Notes: generated from the letters alone by a model not told the origin. Shown: positions 35,498 to 45,402, counted from the stretch's first letter. The stretch is 55,052 nt of DNA from Ruminococcus sp. AF46-10NS (GCF_003474435.1 NZ_QRNF01000025.1:1-55052); one strand, 5' to 3'. Numbers and translations are program-made.

Positions 35498-35866
35498 TTA
35501 GAATTTCAGTCCAGCTTCTCTTGCTGCATCTGCCAGTGCTTTAACTTTTCCGTGGTAGATATATCCACCTCTGTCGAAAACAACGCTCTCGATACCAGCC
35601 TCAACAGCCTTTTTACCGATCACTGTTCCGACTTTTGCTGCAGCCTGTACATCGTCAGTGTTCTCAAGCTCTGCTTTTACGTCCTTCTGGAGAGTAGAAG
35701 CGGATACTAAAGTTTTACCAACTGTGTCATCAATAATCTGTGCATAGATGTGCTTGTTGGAACGAAATACTGCCAGACGAGGAGTAGTTGCAGTTCCGTT
35801 TAAATGATGACGTAATCTTCTATGCTTCTTTTCGCGAATTTCGCTTCTGGATGCTTTGTTAATCAT
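35498..35866 (-). CDS. rplR: 50S ribosomal protein L18
   Basis: A 122-aa L18 that binds 5S rRNA. The basic N-terminus and the C-terminal [20 protein letters not shown] are typical. 17 bases after rplF. Confidence 0.97.
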   Translation of the reverse strand: MINKASRSEIREKKHRRLRHHLNGTATTPRLAVFRSNKHIYAQIIDDTVGKTLVSASTLQKDVKAELENTDDVQAAAKVGTVIGKKAVEAGIESVVFDRGGYIYHGKVKALADAAREAGLKF

Positions 35867-35883
35867 ATTCTCACTCTCCTTAA

Positions 35884-36423
35884 TTATTTCTTACCGGTCT
35901 TACCGACTTTACGTCTGATAACTTCGTCAACGTACTTGATTCCCTTGCCCTTGTATGGCTCAGGTCTTCTCTTGTCTCTGATCTCAGCTGCGTACTGGCC
36001 AACTTTTTCTTTGCTGATACCAGATACGATGATCTTGTTTCCATCAACTGTGGACTCAAGACCTTCTGGATCTTCCATTTCTACCGGGTGAGAATATCCA
36101 AGGCTAAGTACGAGCTTCTTGCCCTGCTTAGCAGCTTTGTAACCAACACCGTTAACCTCAAGCTCTTTTTTGTAGCCTTCGCTTACACCAACAACCATGT
36201 TGTGGATAAGGCTTCTTGTTAATCCGTGAAGGGATTTGATTCTCTTTAAGTCGTTCGGTCTTGTTACTACTACATGACCGTCTTCAACTTTGATCTCTAA
36301 CTCTGTCGGGAGTGCTCTCTCAAGTGTTCCCTTAGGTCCTTTTACTGTTACAACGTTTCCATCAGCGACTGTAACCTCAACGCCAGCTGGAATTGCAACC
36401 GGAAGTCTTCCGATTCGTGACAT
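35884..36423 (-). CDS. rplF: 50S ribosomal protein L6
   Basis: A 179-aa L6 with two repeated domains and the C-terminal [11 protein letters not shown]. The start [15 protein letters not shown] at 36423 follows AAGGAGGACAAATTT. An open frame to 36579 runs through the preceding spacer and is not coding. A 207-nt spacer separates it from rpsH. Confidence 0.97.
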   Translation of the reverse strand: MSRIGRLPVAIPAGVEVTVADGNVVTVKGPKGTLERALPTELEIKVEDGHVVVTRPNDLKRIKSLHGLTRSLIHNMVVGVSEGYKKELEVNGVGYKAAKQGKKLVLSLGYSHPVEMEDPEGLESTVDGNKIIVSGISKEKVGQYAAEIRDKRRPEPYKGKGIKYVDEVIRRKVGKTGKK

Positions 36424-36630
36424 AAATTTGTCCTCCTTACTTAGATTGTCGGAGAGGGACCCTGCCCTCTCTGTTTTCAGTTTAAAAGCTATATGACTGC
36501 TTCGTTCGGAACATCCCTCAACTAAACTCCCGCTTCGCCTGCGGCTTGCGCTCGTTAAGGTTCGGGATGGACCTCGCACTAAATTCGTCCGGCGTGCTTA
36601 AGCACTTGGACTCATTAAGTTGCTTTCGGT
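36424..36630 (-). other. Spacer between rpsH and rplF with hairpins
   Basis: Unusually long for this operon. It holds the palindrome GTGCTTAAGCAC (36594-36605), a GAGAGGG/CCCTCTC hairpin (about 36450-36470), a CCGC/GCGG hairpin, and one copy of a 25-bp repeat at its rpsH end. There is no terminator and no clear promoter. Confidence 0.5.
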
Positions 36631-36636
36631 CTACCA
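36612..36636 (-). repeat. 25-bp repeat, copy at the end of rpsH
   Basis: The sequence from the last codons of rpsH into the spacer (TGGTAG then CCGAAAGCAACTTAATGA) recurs with one mismatch after rpsN at 37128-37152. Confidence 0.75.
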
Positions 36637-37032
36637 GACGAATGCAAGTACCTCGCCACCAACCTGAAGCTTACGAGCCTCTTTGTCAGTGATAACACCT
36701 TTGTTTGTGGAAAGGATTGCGATACCAAGTCCGCCAAGAACCTTCGGAAGCTCATCCTTGCCTGCGTATACACGAAGACCTGGTTTGGAGATTCTTTTAA
36801 GTCCTGTGATGATCTTCTGGTTTTTGTCCTCACCGTATTTCAGTGTGATGTGAAGAGTTTTAACAACTCCGTCCTCAACCAGATCATATTTTGCGATGTA
36901 TCCCTCATCTACAAGAATGTTTGCGATAGCAATTTTCATCTTGGATGCCGGTACGTCTACAGTGTCATGTTTTGCAGTGTTTGCGTTACGGATTCTTGTA
37001 AGCATATCTGCGATCGGATCGCTCATTGTCAT
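36631..37032 (-). CDS. rpsH: 30S ribosomal protein S8
   Basis: A 133-aa S8 that binds the centre of the 16S rRNA platform. The N-terminus [17 protein letters not shown] and the C-terminal GGEVLAFVW are typical. GGAGGAAACTTAC precedes the first ATG. In some bacteria S8 represses the spc operon. Confidence 0.97.
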   Translation of the reverse strand: MTMSDPIADMLTRIRNANTAKHDTVDVPASKMKIAIANILVDEGYIAKYDLVEDGVVKTLHITLKYGEDKNQKIITGLKRISKPGLRVYAGKDELPKVLGGLGIAILSTNKGVITDKEARKLQVGGEVLAFVW

Positions 37033-37127
37033 GTAAGTTTCCTCCTCTTTCTTCAGACTTTACATGTCGTATTGTTTATTTATATTTTCTCAGTGAAGCA
37101 ATTCATGCTGCACCTTACGGCTTGCAT

Positions 37128-37152
37128 TCATTAAGTTGCTTTCGGCCTACCA
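37128..37152 (-). repeat. 25-bp repeat, copy at the end of rpsN
   Basis: Second copy of the repeat, differing at one base from 36612-36636. It again spans the Trp-stop end of a ribosomal gene (rpsN) and the start of its downstream spacer. Confidence 0.75.
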
Positions 37153-37332
37153 GGAAGCTTTTTTAACACCCGGAATCTGACCTTTGTATGCCAGCTCACG
37201 GAAGCAGATTCTGCAAATTCCGTATTTTCTCAGGTATGCATGTGGACGGCCACAGATTCTGCAGCGAGTATACTCTCTTGTGGAGAATTTAGCTTTGCGC
37301 TGCTGTTTAATTTTCATTGCTGTCTTAGCCAT
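37147..37332 (-). CDS. rpsN: 30S ribosomal protein S14, zinc type
   Basis: A 61-aa S14 of the short zinc-binding form (type Z), with CRICG and CRICF. The start at 37332 follows AGGAGGAAAAGATTC; the open frame further upstream runs into rplE. Confidence 0.97.
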   Translation of the reverse strand: MAKTAMKIKQQRKAKFSTREYTRCRICGRPHAYLRKYGICRICFRELAYKGQIPGVKKASW

Positions 37333-37345
37333 GAATCTTTTCCTC

Positions 37346-37885
37346 CTATTTAGCAAATGGCATGTTGAATAATGTCAGTAATTCGCGTGCCTCTTCGTCT
37401 GTTTTAGCAGTTGTAACGAAGATGATATCCATTCCTCTTACTTTGTCAACTTTATCGTACTCAACCTCTGGGAAGATCAGCTGCTCTTTGATACCAAGAG
37501 CGTAGTTTCCTCTGCCATCGAATGCGTTCGGGTTAACACCACGGAAGTCACGTACACGTGGAAGAGCAAGGTTGATAAGACGATCAGCGAACTCATACAT
37601 CTTCTCGCCTCTTAAAGTAACTTTACATCCGATCGGCATACCCTCTCTGATTTTGAAGTTAGCGACAGATTTTTTAGCTTTTGTAGCGATTGCTTTCTGT
37701 CCTGTAACAAGTTCCATATCTGCGATTGCAGCGTCAAGAAGTTTAGCGTTCTCTTTAGCCTCGCCAACACCCATGTTAACAACGATTTTCTCGAGTTTTG
37801 GCACTTCCATTACGTTTTTGTATCCGAATTTTTTGGTCATGGCATCCATGATCTCGTTCTTGTAAAGATCTTTTAATCTACTCAC
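37346..37885 (-). CDS. rplE: 50S ribosomal protein L5
   Basis: A 179-aa L5 that binds 5S rRNA and contacts the P-site t[21 protein letters not shown] and the later RDFRGV are typical. 22 bases after rplX. Confidence 0.97.
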   Translation of the reverse strand: MSRLKDLYKNEIMDAMTKKFGYKNVMEVPKLEKIVVNMGVGEAKENAKLLDAAIADMELVTGQKAIATKAKKSVANFKIREGMPIGCKVTLRGEKMYEFADRLINLALPRVRDFRGVNPNAFDGRGNYALGIKEQLIFPEVEYDKVDKVRGMDIIFVTTAKTDEEARELLTLFNMPFAK

Positions 37886-37907
37886 CTTTATATGCCTCCT
37901 CTCTTAA

Positions 37908-38219
37908 TTAATCGATTGTCTTTCCTGTTGCTTTTGCAACACGGACTTTTTTATCTCCATCCATCTTGAAACCTACTCTTGTAGCTTTTCCGTCTACAAC
38001 GAGCATTACGTTGGAGATATGAAGCGGAGCTTCTTTTGTCACGATTCCACCGTTCTGATTAGCTGCGGACGGTTTAGCGTGCTTTGTAACCATGTTTACG
38101 TTCTCAACAACTACTGTGTTGTCTTTTACGTTAACTGCAAGAACCTTTCCGTCCTTACCTTTATCTTTTCCAGCGATAACCTTTACAGTATCACCTTTTT
38201 TAATTTTCATAGCTGACAT
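37908..38219 (-). CDS. rplX: 50S ribosomal protein L24
   Basis: A 103-aa L24 with a KOW motif near the N-terminus ([18 protein letters not shown]), an early assembly protein. GGAGGGTGCCGA sets the start at 38219. Confidence 0.97.
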   Translation of the reverse strand: MSAMKIKKGDTVKVIAGKDKGKDGKVLAVNVKDNTVVVENVNMVTKHAKPSAANQNGGIVTKEAPLHISNVMLVVDGKATRVGFKMDGDKKVRVAKATGKTID

Positions 38220-38230
38220 TCGGCACCCTC

Positions 38231-38599
38231 CTATAATACTTCCGGAGCTAAGGAAACGATCTTCATGAATTTCTTCTCACGAAGCTCTCTGGCAACTGGT
38301 CCAAAGATACGTGTTCCTCTCGGAGTTAAGTCATCCTTGATAATTACGGCAGCATTTTCATCGAAACGGATGTAAGATCCGTCTTTACGACGAGCGCCTT
38401 TTTTAGTTCTAACAACTACAGCTTTAACAACGTCACCTTTTTTAACAACGCCGCCTGGTGTTGCATCTTTAACCGTAGCAACGATTGTATCACCGATATT
38501 TGCATATCTTCTTGTAGATCCGCCCATAACACGAATACAAAGGATTTCTTTTGCACCAGTGTTGTCGGCAACTTTCAGTCTTGTTTCCTGCTGAATCAT
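38231..38599 (-). CDS. rplN: 50S ribosomal protein L14
   Basis: A 122-aa L14 ([31 protein letters not shown]) at the subunit interface. Confidence 0.98.
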   Translation of the reverse strand: MIQQETRLKVADNTGAKEILCIRVMGGSTRRYANIGDTIVATVKDATPGGVVKKGDVVKAVVVRTKKGARRKDGSYIRFDENAAVIIKDDLTPRGTRIFGPVARELREKKFMKIVSLAPEVL

Positions 38600-38611
38600 A
38601 CTGGTTCCTCC

Positions 38612-38866
38612 TTATTTAGCTTTCTCTACGATCTCAACCAGTCTCCATCTCTTGTCCTTGGACAGCGGTCTGGTCTCCATTACCTTAACGGTATCTCCGA
38701 TGTTACACTCATTGTTCTCGTCATGAGCTTTTAATTTATATGTTCTCTTCACGATTTTTTTGTAAAGAGGATGTTTTACATGGTCTTCAATTGCAACTAC
38801 GATGGTCTTATCCATTTTGTCGCTGATAACCTTACCCACGCGGGTTTTTCTCAGATTTCTTTCCAC
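38612..38866 (-). CDS. rpsQ: 30S ribosomal protein S17
   Basis: An 84-aa S17 of the OB fold ([21 protein letters not shown]), binding 16S rRNA early in assembly. Confidence 0.97.
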   Translation of the reverse strand: MERNLRKTRVGKVISDKMDKTIVVAIEDHVKHPLYKKIVKRTYKLKAHDENNECNIGDTVKVMETRPLSKDKRWRLVEIVEKAK

Positions 38867-38884
38867 GATTTATGTCCTCCTGTC

Positions 38885-39094
38885 CTATTTGGAAGCGTTT
38901 GCCTGCTCAGTGATTACTGTCTGGATTCTGGCAATATTTTTACGAACCTCTTTGATTCGTCCTGTATTGTCTAACTGGTTTGTTGCATTCTGAAATCTCA
39001 GATTGAAAAGCTCTTTTTTAGCAGCTACTAATTCATCATTCAGTTCTGCAACTGACTTTGCTTTTAAATCTTCAACGAACTTATTAATTTTCAC
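38885..39094 (-). CDS. rpmC: 50S ribosomal protein L29 (GTG start)
   Basis: A 69-aa L29, part of the exit-tunnel rim. I choose the GTG at 39094 ([17 protein letters not shown] follows), which gives the normal length and overlaps the rplP end by 11 nt. A second GTG 9 bases upstream is possible but lies too close to its ribosome site. Confidence 0.92.
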   Translation of the reverse strand: MKINKFVEDLKAKSVAELNDELVAAKKELFNLRFQNATNQLDNTGRIKEVRKNIARIQTVITEQANASK

Positions 39095-39521
39095 TGTTAT
39101 CACCGCCTTCTAAGTCTGCACGAGAAACTATTTTACATTTACATGGTAACTTGTGCATTGCAAGACGTAATGCTTCACGGGCAACCTCTTCGGACACGCC
39201 TGCAATCTCAAACATAACACGACCTGGTTTAACTACTGCTACCCAGTACTCAAGAGCACCTTTTCCGGAACCCATTCGAGTCTCAGCTGGTTTAGCTGTT
39301 ACCGGTTTATCCGGGAAAATCTTAATCCAAACTTTACCGCCACGTTTGATGTAACGGGTCATAGCAACACGGGCTGCCTCGATCTGGTTGGATCTGATCC
39401 AGCACGGCTCAGTAGCAACAAGTCCGAAATCACCATAGTTGATGGCATTGCCTCTAAGGGCTTTTCCTCTCATGGAGCCACGGAATTGTTTACGACGTTT
39501 TACTCTTTTTGGCATTAACAT
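39084..39521 (-). CDS. rplP: 50S ribosomal protein L16
   Basis: A 145-aa L16 ([15 protein letters not shown]), near the A-site of the large subunit. Its ATG shares one base with the rpsC stop. The C-terminal tail overlaps the start of rpmC. Confidence 0.97.
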   Translation of the reverse strand: MLMPKRVKRRKQFRGSMRGKALRGNAINYGDFGLVATEPCWIRSNQIEAARVAMTRYIKRGGKVWIKIFPDKPVTAKPAETRMGSGKGALEYWVAVVKPGRVMFEIAGVSEEVAREALRLAMHKLPCKCKIVSRADLEGGDNSEN

Positions 39522-40177
39522 TATTTATCGCTCCCTTCCTTAGTTCCTTTTGTCGGAAGAATCTCACCATTGTAGATCCATGCCTTAACACCAACTTTTC
39601 CGTATGTGGTGTCTGCTTCCGCAAAGCCATAATCGATATCTGCACGAAGTGTCTGAAGCGGGATTGTTCCCTCGCTGTAGAACTCTGTACGAGCCATATC
39701 AGCTCCGCCGAGACGTCCGGATACGGAAGTCTTGATTCCCTTAGCGCCAGCCTTCATTGTTCTCTGCATTGTGGACTTCATAGCACGTCTGAAAGAAATA
39801 CGGTTCTCAAGCTGAAGAGCAATGTTCTCAGCAACCAGCTGTGCATCTTTGTCCGGTCTCTTTACTTCTTTGATGTCAACGATAAGCTTCTTGTCTGTGT
39901 ATTTCTGAAGCTCAGCTTTAACTTTCTCGATCTCTGCGCCGCCTTTACCGATTACGATACCAGGTTTTGCTGTGTAGATGATGATCTTAACTCTGTCAGA
40001 TGCTCTCTCGATCTCGATCTTGGAAACACCTGCGCTGTATAATTTCTTTTTAAGGAATGTTCTGATGTTGTAGTCTTCTACCAGGTAGTCAGCAAATTTG
40101 TCTTCTGCATACCATCTGGAATCCCAATCCTTGATAACTCCGACTCTAAGGCCATGCGGATTAACTTTCTGTCCCAT
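39521..40177 (-). CDS. rpsC: 30S ribosomal protein S3
   Basis: A 218-aa S3 with a KH domain ([15 protein letters not shown]) and the C-terminal S3 domain. It lines the mRNA entry channel. 11 bases after rplV. Confidence 0.98.
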   Translation of the reverse strand: MGQKVNPHGLRVGVIKDWDSRWYAEDKFADYLVEDYNIRTFLKKKLYSAGVSKIEIERASDRVKIIIYTAKPGIVIGKGGAEIEKVKAELQKYTDKKLIVDIKEVKRPDKDAQLVAENIALQLENRISFRRAMKSTMQRTMKAGAKGIKTSVSGRLGGADMARTEFYSEGTIPLQTLRADIDYGFAEADTTYGKVGVKAWIYNGEILPTKGTKEGSDK

Positions 40178-40188
40178 GCTTTTCCTCC

Positions 40189-40578
40189 TTACCTTTCATC
40201 AAGCACAACTGTGATATGGCTTGTTCTCTTCTCGATTCTGTAAGCTCTACCCTGTGCTCTCGGCTGAATTCTCTTCATTGTAGGTCCCTTATCTGCATAG
40301 CATGCTGCAACATAAAGGTTGTCTGCGTTCATTCCGTTGTTGTTCTCAGCGTTTGCTACTGCTGACTCAAGCAGTTTCTTGATAACGCTGGAAGCGTATC
40401 TCGGATTGTATGTCAGGATACCAAGTGCTGTCTGTACATCTTTACCACGGATTGCGTCTAATACGTAGCAGGCTTTCTGAACAGAAATTCTTGCATAAGA
40501 TAACTTTGCAGACGGCCTTGTCTCTCTATTATTCTCATTTCTGGCTCTCTTTATCTGGCTTCTATGTCCTTTTGCCAT
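40189..40578 (-). CDS. rplV: 50S ribosomal protein L22
   Basis: A 129-aa L22 with the tunnel-lining hairpin ([23 protein letters not shown]). The N-terminal tail of about 20 residues is somewhat longer than in Bacillus. Confidence 0.97.
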   Translation of the reverse strand: MAKGHRSQIKRARNENNRETRPSAKLSYARISVQKACYVLDAIRGKDVQTALGILTYNPRYASSVIKKLLESAVANAENNNGMNADNLYVAACYADKGPTMKRIQPRAQGRAYRIEKRTSHITVVLDER

Positions 40579-40664
40579 CTTAAAGTGCCTCCTTTCCTAA
40601 ATTCGATATCTGAGTTATCTGCCAGCTGCCGAAAAATGACAGCGGGCAGTTATAAATCTGATGA

Positions 40665-40946
40665 CTAGCGTACTCCAGACTTCTTCTCGTCTTTTCCGTG
40701 TCCTCTGTAAGTTCTTGTTGCAACGAACTCACCAAGTTTGTGTCCTACCATATCCTCTGTGATATATACCGGCACATGTTTTCTTCCGTCATGAACAGCG
40801 ATTGTGTGTCCTACGAAAGACGGGAAGATTGTGGAACGGCGAGACCAAGTTTTGATTACGGATTTATCATTTGCAGCGTTGAGAGCATCTACTTTTTTAA
40901 GTAAGCTCTGGTCTGCAAAAGGTCCTTTTTTCAGTGAACGAGACAT
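40665..40946 (-). CDS. rpsS: 30S ribosomal protein S19
   Basis: A 93-aa S19 ([35 protein letters not shown]) of the 30S head. 86 bases upstream of rplV, 15 after rplB. Confidence 0.98.
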   Translation of the reverse strand: MSRSLKKGPFADQSLLKKVDALNAANDKSVIKTWSRRSTIFPSFVGHTIAVHDGRKHVPVYITEDMVGHKLGEFVATRTYRGHGKDEKKSGVR

Positions 40947-40961
40947 GCTTTCTCCTCCTTA

Positions 40962-41806
40962 TTATTTCGATAATGCTTTTCCATCGCGTCTTCTTACGAT
41001 GTACTTGTTGGACTGTTTGTTTTTCTTTCTGGTCTTCAGGCCGAGAGCAGGTTTGCCCCACGGTGTGCATGGACCTGGGCGTCCGATACCTGTCTTACCT
41101 TCACCACCACCATGTGGATGGTCATTCGGGTTCATTACGGAACCACGAACTGTAGGTCTGATACCCATGTTACGTTTACGTCCGGCTTTACCGATGTTAA
41201 TAAGGTTGTGATCTCCGTTTCCGATAACACCAACTGTTGCACGGCATACGATCGGAACCATTCTCATCTCACCGGAAGGAAGACGAAGTGTTGCGTACTT
41301 TCCTTCTTTAGCCATGAGCTGAGCACCGTTTCCTGCTGAACGAACCATCTGTCCGCCTTTTCCAGGATGAAGCTCAATGTTGTGAACCATAGTACCAACC
41401 GGGATAAGCTCCAGCGGGAGACAGTTTCCAACACGAACCTCAGCTTCCGGACCATTGTAAACCTTCTGGCCTACTTTAAGTCCCTCTGGAGCGAGGATGT
41501 AGCTTTCTCGCCATCTGCGTAGCAGATAAGAGCGATGTTAGCTGTTCTGTTCGGATCGTACTCGATTGTTTTTACTGTTGCAGGGATTCCATCTTTTCTT
41601 CTCTTGAAGTCGATGATTCTGTATTTTCTTCTGCTTCCGCCACCCTGATGTCTTACAGTGATTTTACCCTGATTGTTACGTCCGGCGTTCTTCTTAAGGG
41701 AAGTAACGAGGGATTTCTCTGGTTTAGCAGCTGTAATCTCAGAGAAGTCGGAACCAGTCATATGTCTTCTTGACGGTGTATATGGGTTATAGCTTTTGAT
41801 TCCCAT
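40962..41806 (-). CDS. rplB: 50S ribosomal protein L2, frameshifted near 41504
   Basis: L2 is essential for subunit association and peptidyl transfer. The N-terminal part (41806 to 41471; [11 protein letters not shown]) and the C-terminal part (to 40962; [17 protein letters not shown], with the conserved His of the peptidyl-transferase area) are in different frames. Between them the out-of-frame sequence still encodes the expected [21 protein letters not shown] stretch. One missing base in GAGAAAGCTAC (41499-41509) explains the break; restoring it gives 281 aa. As the only L2 gene in its operon it cannot be dead, so a sequence error is most likely. Confidence 0.93.
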
Positions 41807-41863
41807 GATGTTTCTCCTTTCGAATTTGTTCTCGTGCTTTCGTGCACATATTTGCGATAATCA

Positions 41864-41910
41864 GAGTGACACAGATTCATGAGGAAGCTTCTGCTTCCGA
41901 GGTGTCACTC
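41864..41910 (-). other. Nested perfect hairpin between rplW and rplB
   Basis: GAGTGACAC (41864-41872) pairs with GTGTCACTC (41902-41910), and inside it GGAAGC pairs with GCTTCC (loop TTCT). No T-run follows. It is a folded element inside the S10 operon, in a 129-nt spacer. Confidence 0.6.
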
Positions 41911-41935
41911 GTACCGCCTGATGCTGATCTTCTAA

Positions 41936-42235
41936 TTAAAGTCCCTCGAAGATCTCGATATCTTTGCTCTCTTCTGTAAGAGCTACGATAGCTTTCTTAG
42001 TTTTAGCAGTTTTTCCAACTACCATTCCACGGCGTTTTTTCTTGCCATCCATGTTGATGGTGTTAACGCTTTTAACTTTTGTTCCCTCAAACATCTTCTC
42101 AACAGCCTCTTTGATCTGAGTCTTGTTAGCTTCCGGATGTACAAGGAATGTATATTTCTTCTCACCCATGTCTGCCATGGATTTCTCTGTGATAACCGGA
42201 CGGATGATTACGTCATAGTACTGAATACTTGCCAT
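41936..42235 (-). CDS. rplW: 50S ribosomal protein L23
   Basis: A 99-aa L23 ([15 protein letters not shown]), docking site for trigger factor and SRP at the tunnel exit. It shares one base with the rplD stop. Confidence 0.97.
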   Translation of the reverse strand: MASIQYYDVIIRPVITEKSMADMGEKKYTFLVHPEANKTQIKEAVEKMFEGTKVKSVNTINMDGKKKRRGMVVGKTAKTKKAIVALTEESKDIEIFEGL

Positions 42236-42855
42236 TATGCGTATACCTCCTCGATAGATGCAACAGCATCCTTTGTAACAACTACGGTGTTGTGTTTCAT
42301 AACATCGTATGTGTTGATTGTAGCCGGTGTTGCAGTTTCCACGTCAGCGATGTTTCTTGCAGAAAGAATTACGTTCTGATCGTTGTCAGCTGTGATTACA
42401 AGAGCTTTCTCTGCTTTCAGGTTTGTAAGAACCTTCTGCATCTCTTTTGTCTTAACCTCAGCAAGTGCAAGGCTGTCAACAACAACAAGTTTATTATCCT
42501 GAACCTTGGATGTCAGAGCGGATTTAAGAGCTGCTCTTCTTTCCTTCTTGTTCATTTTTACTTCATAATCTCTCGGAACCGGAGCGAATACAACACCGCC
42601 GCCTGTCCACTGTGGTGCACGGATGGAACCCTGTCTTGCATGACCTGTTCCTTTCTGTCTCCACGGTTTTCTTCCGCCGCCTCTTACCTCAGAACGAGTT
42701 TTCGCTTTCTGAGTTCCCTGACGGTTATTTGCAAGCTGACGAACAACTGCAAGATGAACGAGATGCTCATTGATCTCAACGCCGAATACTGCGTCATTCA
42801 GCTCCATTGTGCCAACTTCATTGCCTTCCATATTATAAACAGTTACATTAGCCAT
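42235..42855 (-). CDS. rplD: 50S ribosomal protein L4
   Basis: A 206-aa L4 with the tunnel-lining loop ([19 protein letters not shown]). L4 represses the S10 operon in some bacteria, which is relevant to the folded leader upstream of rpsJ. 21 bases after rplC. Confidence 0.97.
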   Translation of the reverse strand: MANVTVYNMEGNEVGTMELNDAVFGVEINEHLVHLAVVRQLANNRQGTQKAKTRSEVRGGGRKPWRQKGTGHARQGSIRAPQWTGGGVVFAPVPRDYEVKMNKKERRAALKSALTSKVQDNKLVVVDSLALAEVKTKEMQKVLTNLKAEKALVITADNDQNVILSARNIADVETATPATINTYDVMKHNTVVVTKDAVASIEEVYA

Positions 42856-42876
42856 TCTGATGCTCCTCCTTTCCTA

Positions 42877-43509
42877 TTATAAGGACTTTACTGTCTCTTT
42901 GATTGTAACCAAAGATTTCTTAGGTCCTGGAACAGCACCTTTAACTAACAGTAAGTTATTCTCTGTATCTACACGTACGATCTCAAGATTCTGAACAGTT
43001 ACCTGAACATGTCCCATGTGACCTGGCATATGTTTTCCTTTGAAAACCTTGCTCGGATCGGAGCAAGCGCCGTTGGAACCTGCATGACGATGATATTTAG
43101 AACCGTGAGCCATAGGTCCTCTGGACTGACCATGTCTCTTGATGGCACCCTGGAAGCCTTTACCTTTGGAAACTGCAGTAGCATCGATATGATCTCCTGC
43201 TGCAAAGATATCAGCCTTGATCTCCTGTCCAACCTCATACTCGCCGGCATTGTCAAATCTGAATTCTTTTACAAATCTCTTTACAGCTACACCAGCCTTG
43301 TCAAAGTGGCCTTTCTCCGGTTTGTTGACCAGTTTCTCTCTGATCTCGCCGAAGCCAACCTGAACTGATGCGTATCCATCGTTCTCCTCAGTTTTAACCT
43401 GAGTTACAACGCAAGGACCTGCCTGTAAAACAGTTACCGGAATTAACATTCCATCTTCATTGAAGATCTGAGTCATTCCGACTTTAGTAGCTAAAATAGC
43501 TTTCTGCAT
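42877..43509 (-). CDS. rplC: 50S ribosomal protein L3
   Basis: A 210-aa L3 ([16 protein letters not shown]; the loop with GSIGACSDP-like [23 protein letters not shown] reaching the peptidyl-transferase centre). 65 bases after rpsJ. Confidence 0.97.
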   Translation of the reverse strand: MQKAILATKVGMTQIFNEDGMLIPVTVLQAGPCVVTQVKTEENDGYASVQVGFGEIREKLVNKPEKGHFDKAGVAVKRFVKEFRFDNAGEYEVGQEIKADIFAAGDHIDATAVSKGKGFQGAIKRHGQSRGPMAHGSKYHRHAGSNGACSDPSKVFKGKHMPGHMGHVQVTVQNLEIVRVDTENNLLLVKGAVPGPKKSLVTIKETVKSL

Positions 43510-43574
43510 TTCTTTCTTCCTCCTTATAGCGGATTACCATTCGGTAATCATATAGTTAATGTCAAATGACATTA

Positions 43575-43892
43575 TTAACGATTTTTCATTTTGATATCGA
43601 TGTGAACACCAGCCGGCATCTCCAGTCTGGAAAGTGCATCTACTGTTTTCTGAGTTGGTGTCAGGATATCGATAAGTCTCTTATGTGTTCTCTGCTCAAA
43701 CTGCTCTCTGGAATCTTTGTATTTATGAACAGCTCTTAAGATTGTAACAACCTCTTTCTTAGTAGGAAGCGGAACCGGTCCACTTACCATTGCTCCGTTC
43801 TTCTTTACTGTCTCGATGATCTTTGCTGCAGATGCATCAACGAGCTGATGATCATATGCCTTTAATGTGATTCTCATTACCTGATTTGCCAT
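43575..43892 (-). CDS. rpsJ: 30S ribosomal protein S10
   Basis: A 105-aa S10 ([37 protein letters not shown]). First gene of the S10 operon; GGAGGAGAC precedes the start at 43892. S10 also works in transcription antitermination with NusB. Confidence 0.97.
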   Translation of the reverse strand: MANQVMRITLKAYDHQLVDASAAKIIETVKKNGAMVSGPVPLPTKKEVVTILRAVHKYKDSREQFEQRTHKRLIDILTPTQKTVDALSRLEMPAGVHIDIKMKNR

Positions 43893-44115
43893 AAAAAAAG
43901 TCTCCTCCTATTCGTACTTATATAGCAGTACGACAAGCGGCGACTGTACACATCTCCGTGTGTGTCATGGTATATTTACACACACGCCCATCCCATGATG
44001 GTTATTGAACTTTGTACAGTGACTTGTCGTCAGTTTCCTAACTTGACATTCGCTCCACGGAAAACCTGCCAGTGTGGCAGCAACCTCGCGCTTCATAGCT
44101 ATCAATGTCACAGCA
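43893..44115 (-). promoter_or_regulatory. Folded leader of the S10 operon
   Basis: A leader of about 220 nt between the promoter and rpsJ. CGACAAG (43931-43937) pairs with CTTGTCG (44023-44029); inside, CTGTACA (43944-43950) pairs with TGTACAG (44013-44019); inside that lie CGTGTGTGT/ACACACACG (43957-43986) and a CCATC/GATGG hairpin. A further CGTACT/AGTACG hairpin is beside the ribosome site. Long nested pairing suggests an autoregulatory or attenuation element; binding by L4 is a hypothesis from other bacteria. Confidence 0.65.
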
Positions 44116-44121
44116 AGGATT

Positions 44122-44150
44122 AGTATATACGATGATCTTTAATAATGCAA
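44122..44150 (-). promoter_or_regulatory. Promoter of the S10 operon
   Basis: Minus strand TTGCAT, 17-nt spacer, TATACT, about 230 bases before rpsJ. Confidence 0.88.
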
Positions 44151-44180
44151 GTGTTTTTTTTCAATTTTTTAATTTTTTTC

Positions 44181-44223
44181 AAAAAAAGAAAGAAACGGTT
44201 TATTTACGAACCGTTTCTTTCTT
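44181..44223 (-). terminator. Terminator of the membrane protein gene upstream of rpsJ
   Basis: AAGAAAGAAACGGTT pairs with AACCGTTTCTTTCTT around an 8-nt loop, followed by seven T on the minus strand. Confidence 0.9.
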
Positions 44224-44259
44224 ATACAATAAGTAGTTATTTTAGTAATAAATAATTTC

Positions 44260-45348
44260 TTATTCGTCAATATCCAGATCATCATGTTCACCACTGATGA
44301 TATCTGAGTAATCAAACAGTGTAACCTTGGTGATATCATCTTTTACGATGTCCGGTGCATCTCCTGCTTTCTTCACACGGCCTGCAAGCTGCGCTGCTGT
44401 AAAAGACGGCATAGCAAGATCTCCAAGAGCAACAGGCTTTTCCTCTGTTCCCGGAGCTTTCTCAACTTTTTTCCGCTGTGGTTTAGCCTTTATGTTCGCT
44501 GTAGCTGTACGCTGTGCACGTTCCAGACGCGAGACTACATCATTCTCTTCAGACGTAGCCGCTGCAATCTCCTTCTTCAGCTCTGCATGAGCTTCGCTGG
44601 CTGCTGTCTGTGCTGTCTGCTGGATCGCAGATACTTTTCTGCCAGATACGTGTTCTGAAATATCCTCTTCATCTATTTCGTCCACGAAACCGCCTGTACG
44701 TACTTTACGCTTATCTGTTTTTTTCCTGCGCTTGCGTGCCTTCTCTTCCTGAAGGATTTCCCTGTCCTCTTCCTTCATTCTTCTTGCACGCTCTTTCTCT
44801 TCGCGTTTAAGTTCTTTCTTTGATTTCACATAACCAGGTTCCGGATCATACATATCATCATCGCGGTCATCATCCGGTTCTTTCTTCCAGAGCTCTGCAA
44901 TCACATAAAGAATGATCAGAAACAGCACTACAAGTCCCATGATAATAAGACCCTCAATGCTCTGCGTAGCCACAAGAAGGTATCCTATAAAGCCAATAGT
45001 GATAACAACCTTTGGAACGTAATTTCCAACTTTAACTGTCAGTGTCTTTCCTCCGGAAACGGACTGGTCAGTAACAGTACCTGTTCCCTTGGATGTGTCA
45101 AGATTAGTGATGGTATATTTGTATGTTCTGGAATCCTTCTGCACCAGGATCGGTGTTCCTACGCTTACCTCGGAAGTTTTCTGTGGGATCGCATATGTAA
45201 CGGAACCTACAGGAAGGTTCGTCTCCTCTCCTGCTTTATCTACAATTACAGTTTTTACTCCGAAAAATGGTGGCAGAACAAGTCCCAGCACACAGATCAG
45301 AGTACATATTACAACAAGATGTACAATAAATTTTAATACTTTCGACAT
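44260..45348 (-). CDS. Membrane protein resembling a catalytically dead SipW-type signal peptidase, with a long charged tail
   Basis: A 362-aa protein. A membrane segment (about 5-27) leads to an outside domain (about 28-112) and a second hydrophobic region (about 113-150, ending ILYVIAELWKK). Order and spacing match SipW/archaeal-type signal peptidases, including LPPFFG before the catalytic site and VGSVTYA after it. But the catalytic SGSMEP is replaced by VDKAGEETNLP, without the Ser. Residues 152-362 are a long Lys/Arg/Glu-rich cytosolic tail with a probable coiled coil (about 173-225). I infer a non-enzymatic role in the envelope or with secretion. The likeness is by eye only. Confidence 0.6.
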   Translation of the reverse strand: MSKVLKFIVHLVVICTLICVLGLVLPPFFGVKTVIVDKAGEETNLPVGSVTYAIPQKTSEVSVGTPILVQKDSRTYKYTITNLDTSKGTGTVTDQSVSGGKTLTVKVGNYVPKVVITIGFIGYLLVATQSIEGLIIMGLVVLFLIILYVIAELWKKEPDDDRDDDMYDPEPGYVKSKKELKREEKERARRMKEEDREILQEEKARKRRKKTDKRKVRTGGFVDEIDEEDISEHVSGRKVSAIQQTAQTAASEAHAELKKEIAAATSEENDVVSRLERAQRTATANIKAKPQRKKVEKAPGTEEKPVALGDLAMPSFTAAQLAGRVKKAGDAPDIVKDDITKVTLFDYSDIISGEHDDLDIDE

Positions 45349-45402
45349 AGGTAATCTTCCTCTTTCTTACTTAGTAGCTTAGTAGAAATCCGCCTCAAGC
45401 GG

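Noticed and set aside
36424..36579. N-terminal extension of rplF by 52 residues
   Set aside because: The ribosome site and the conserved L6 start are at 36423; the upstream part has no similarity and lies in a hairpin-rich spacer.
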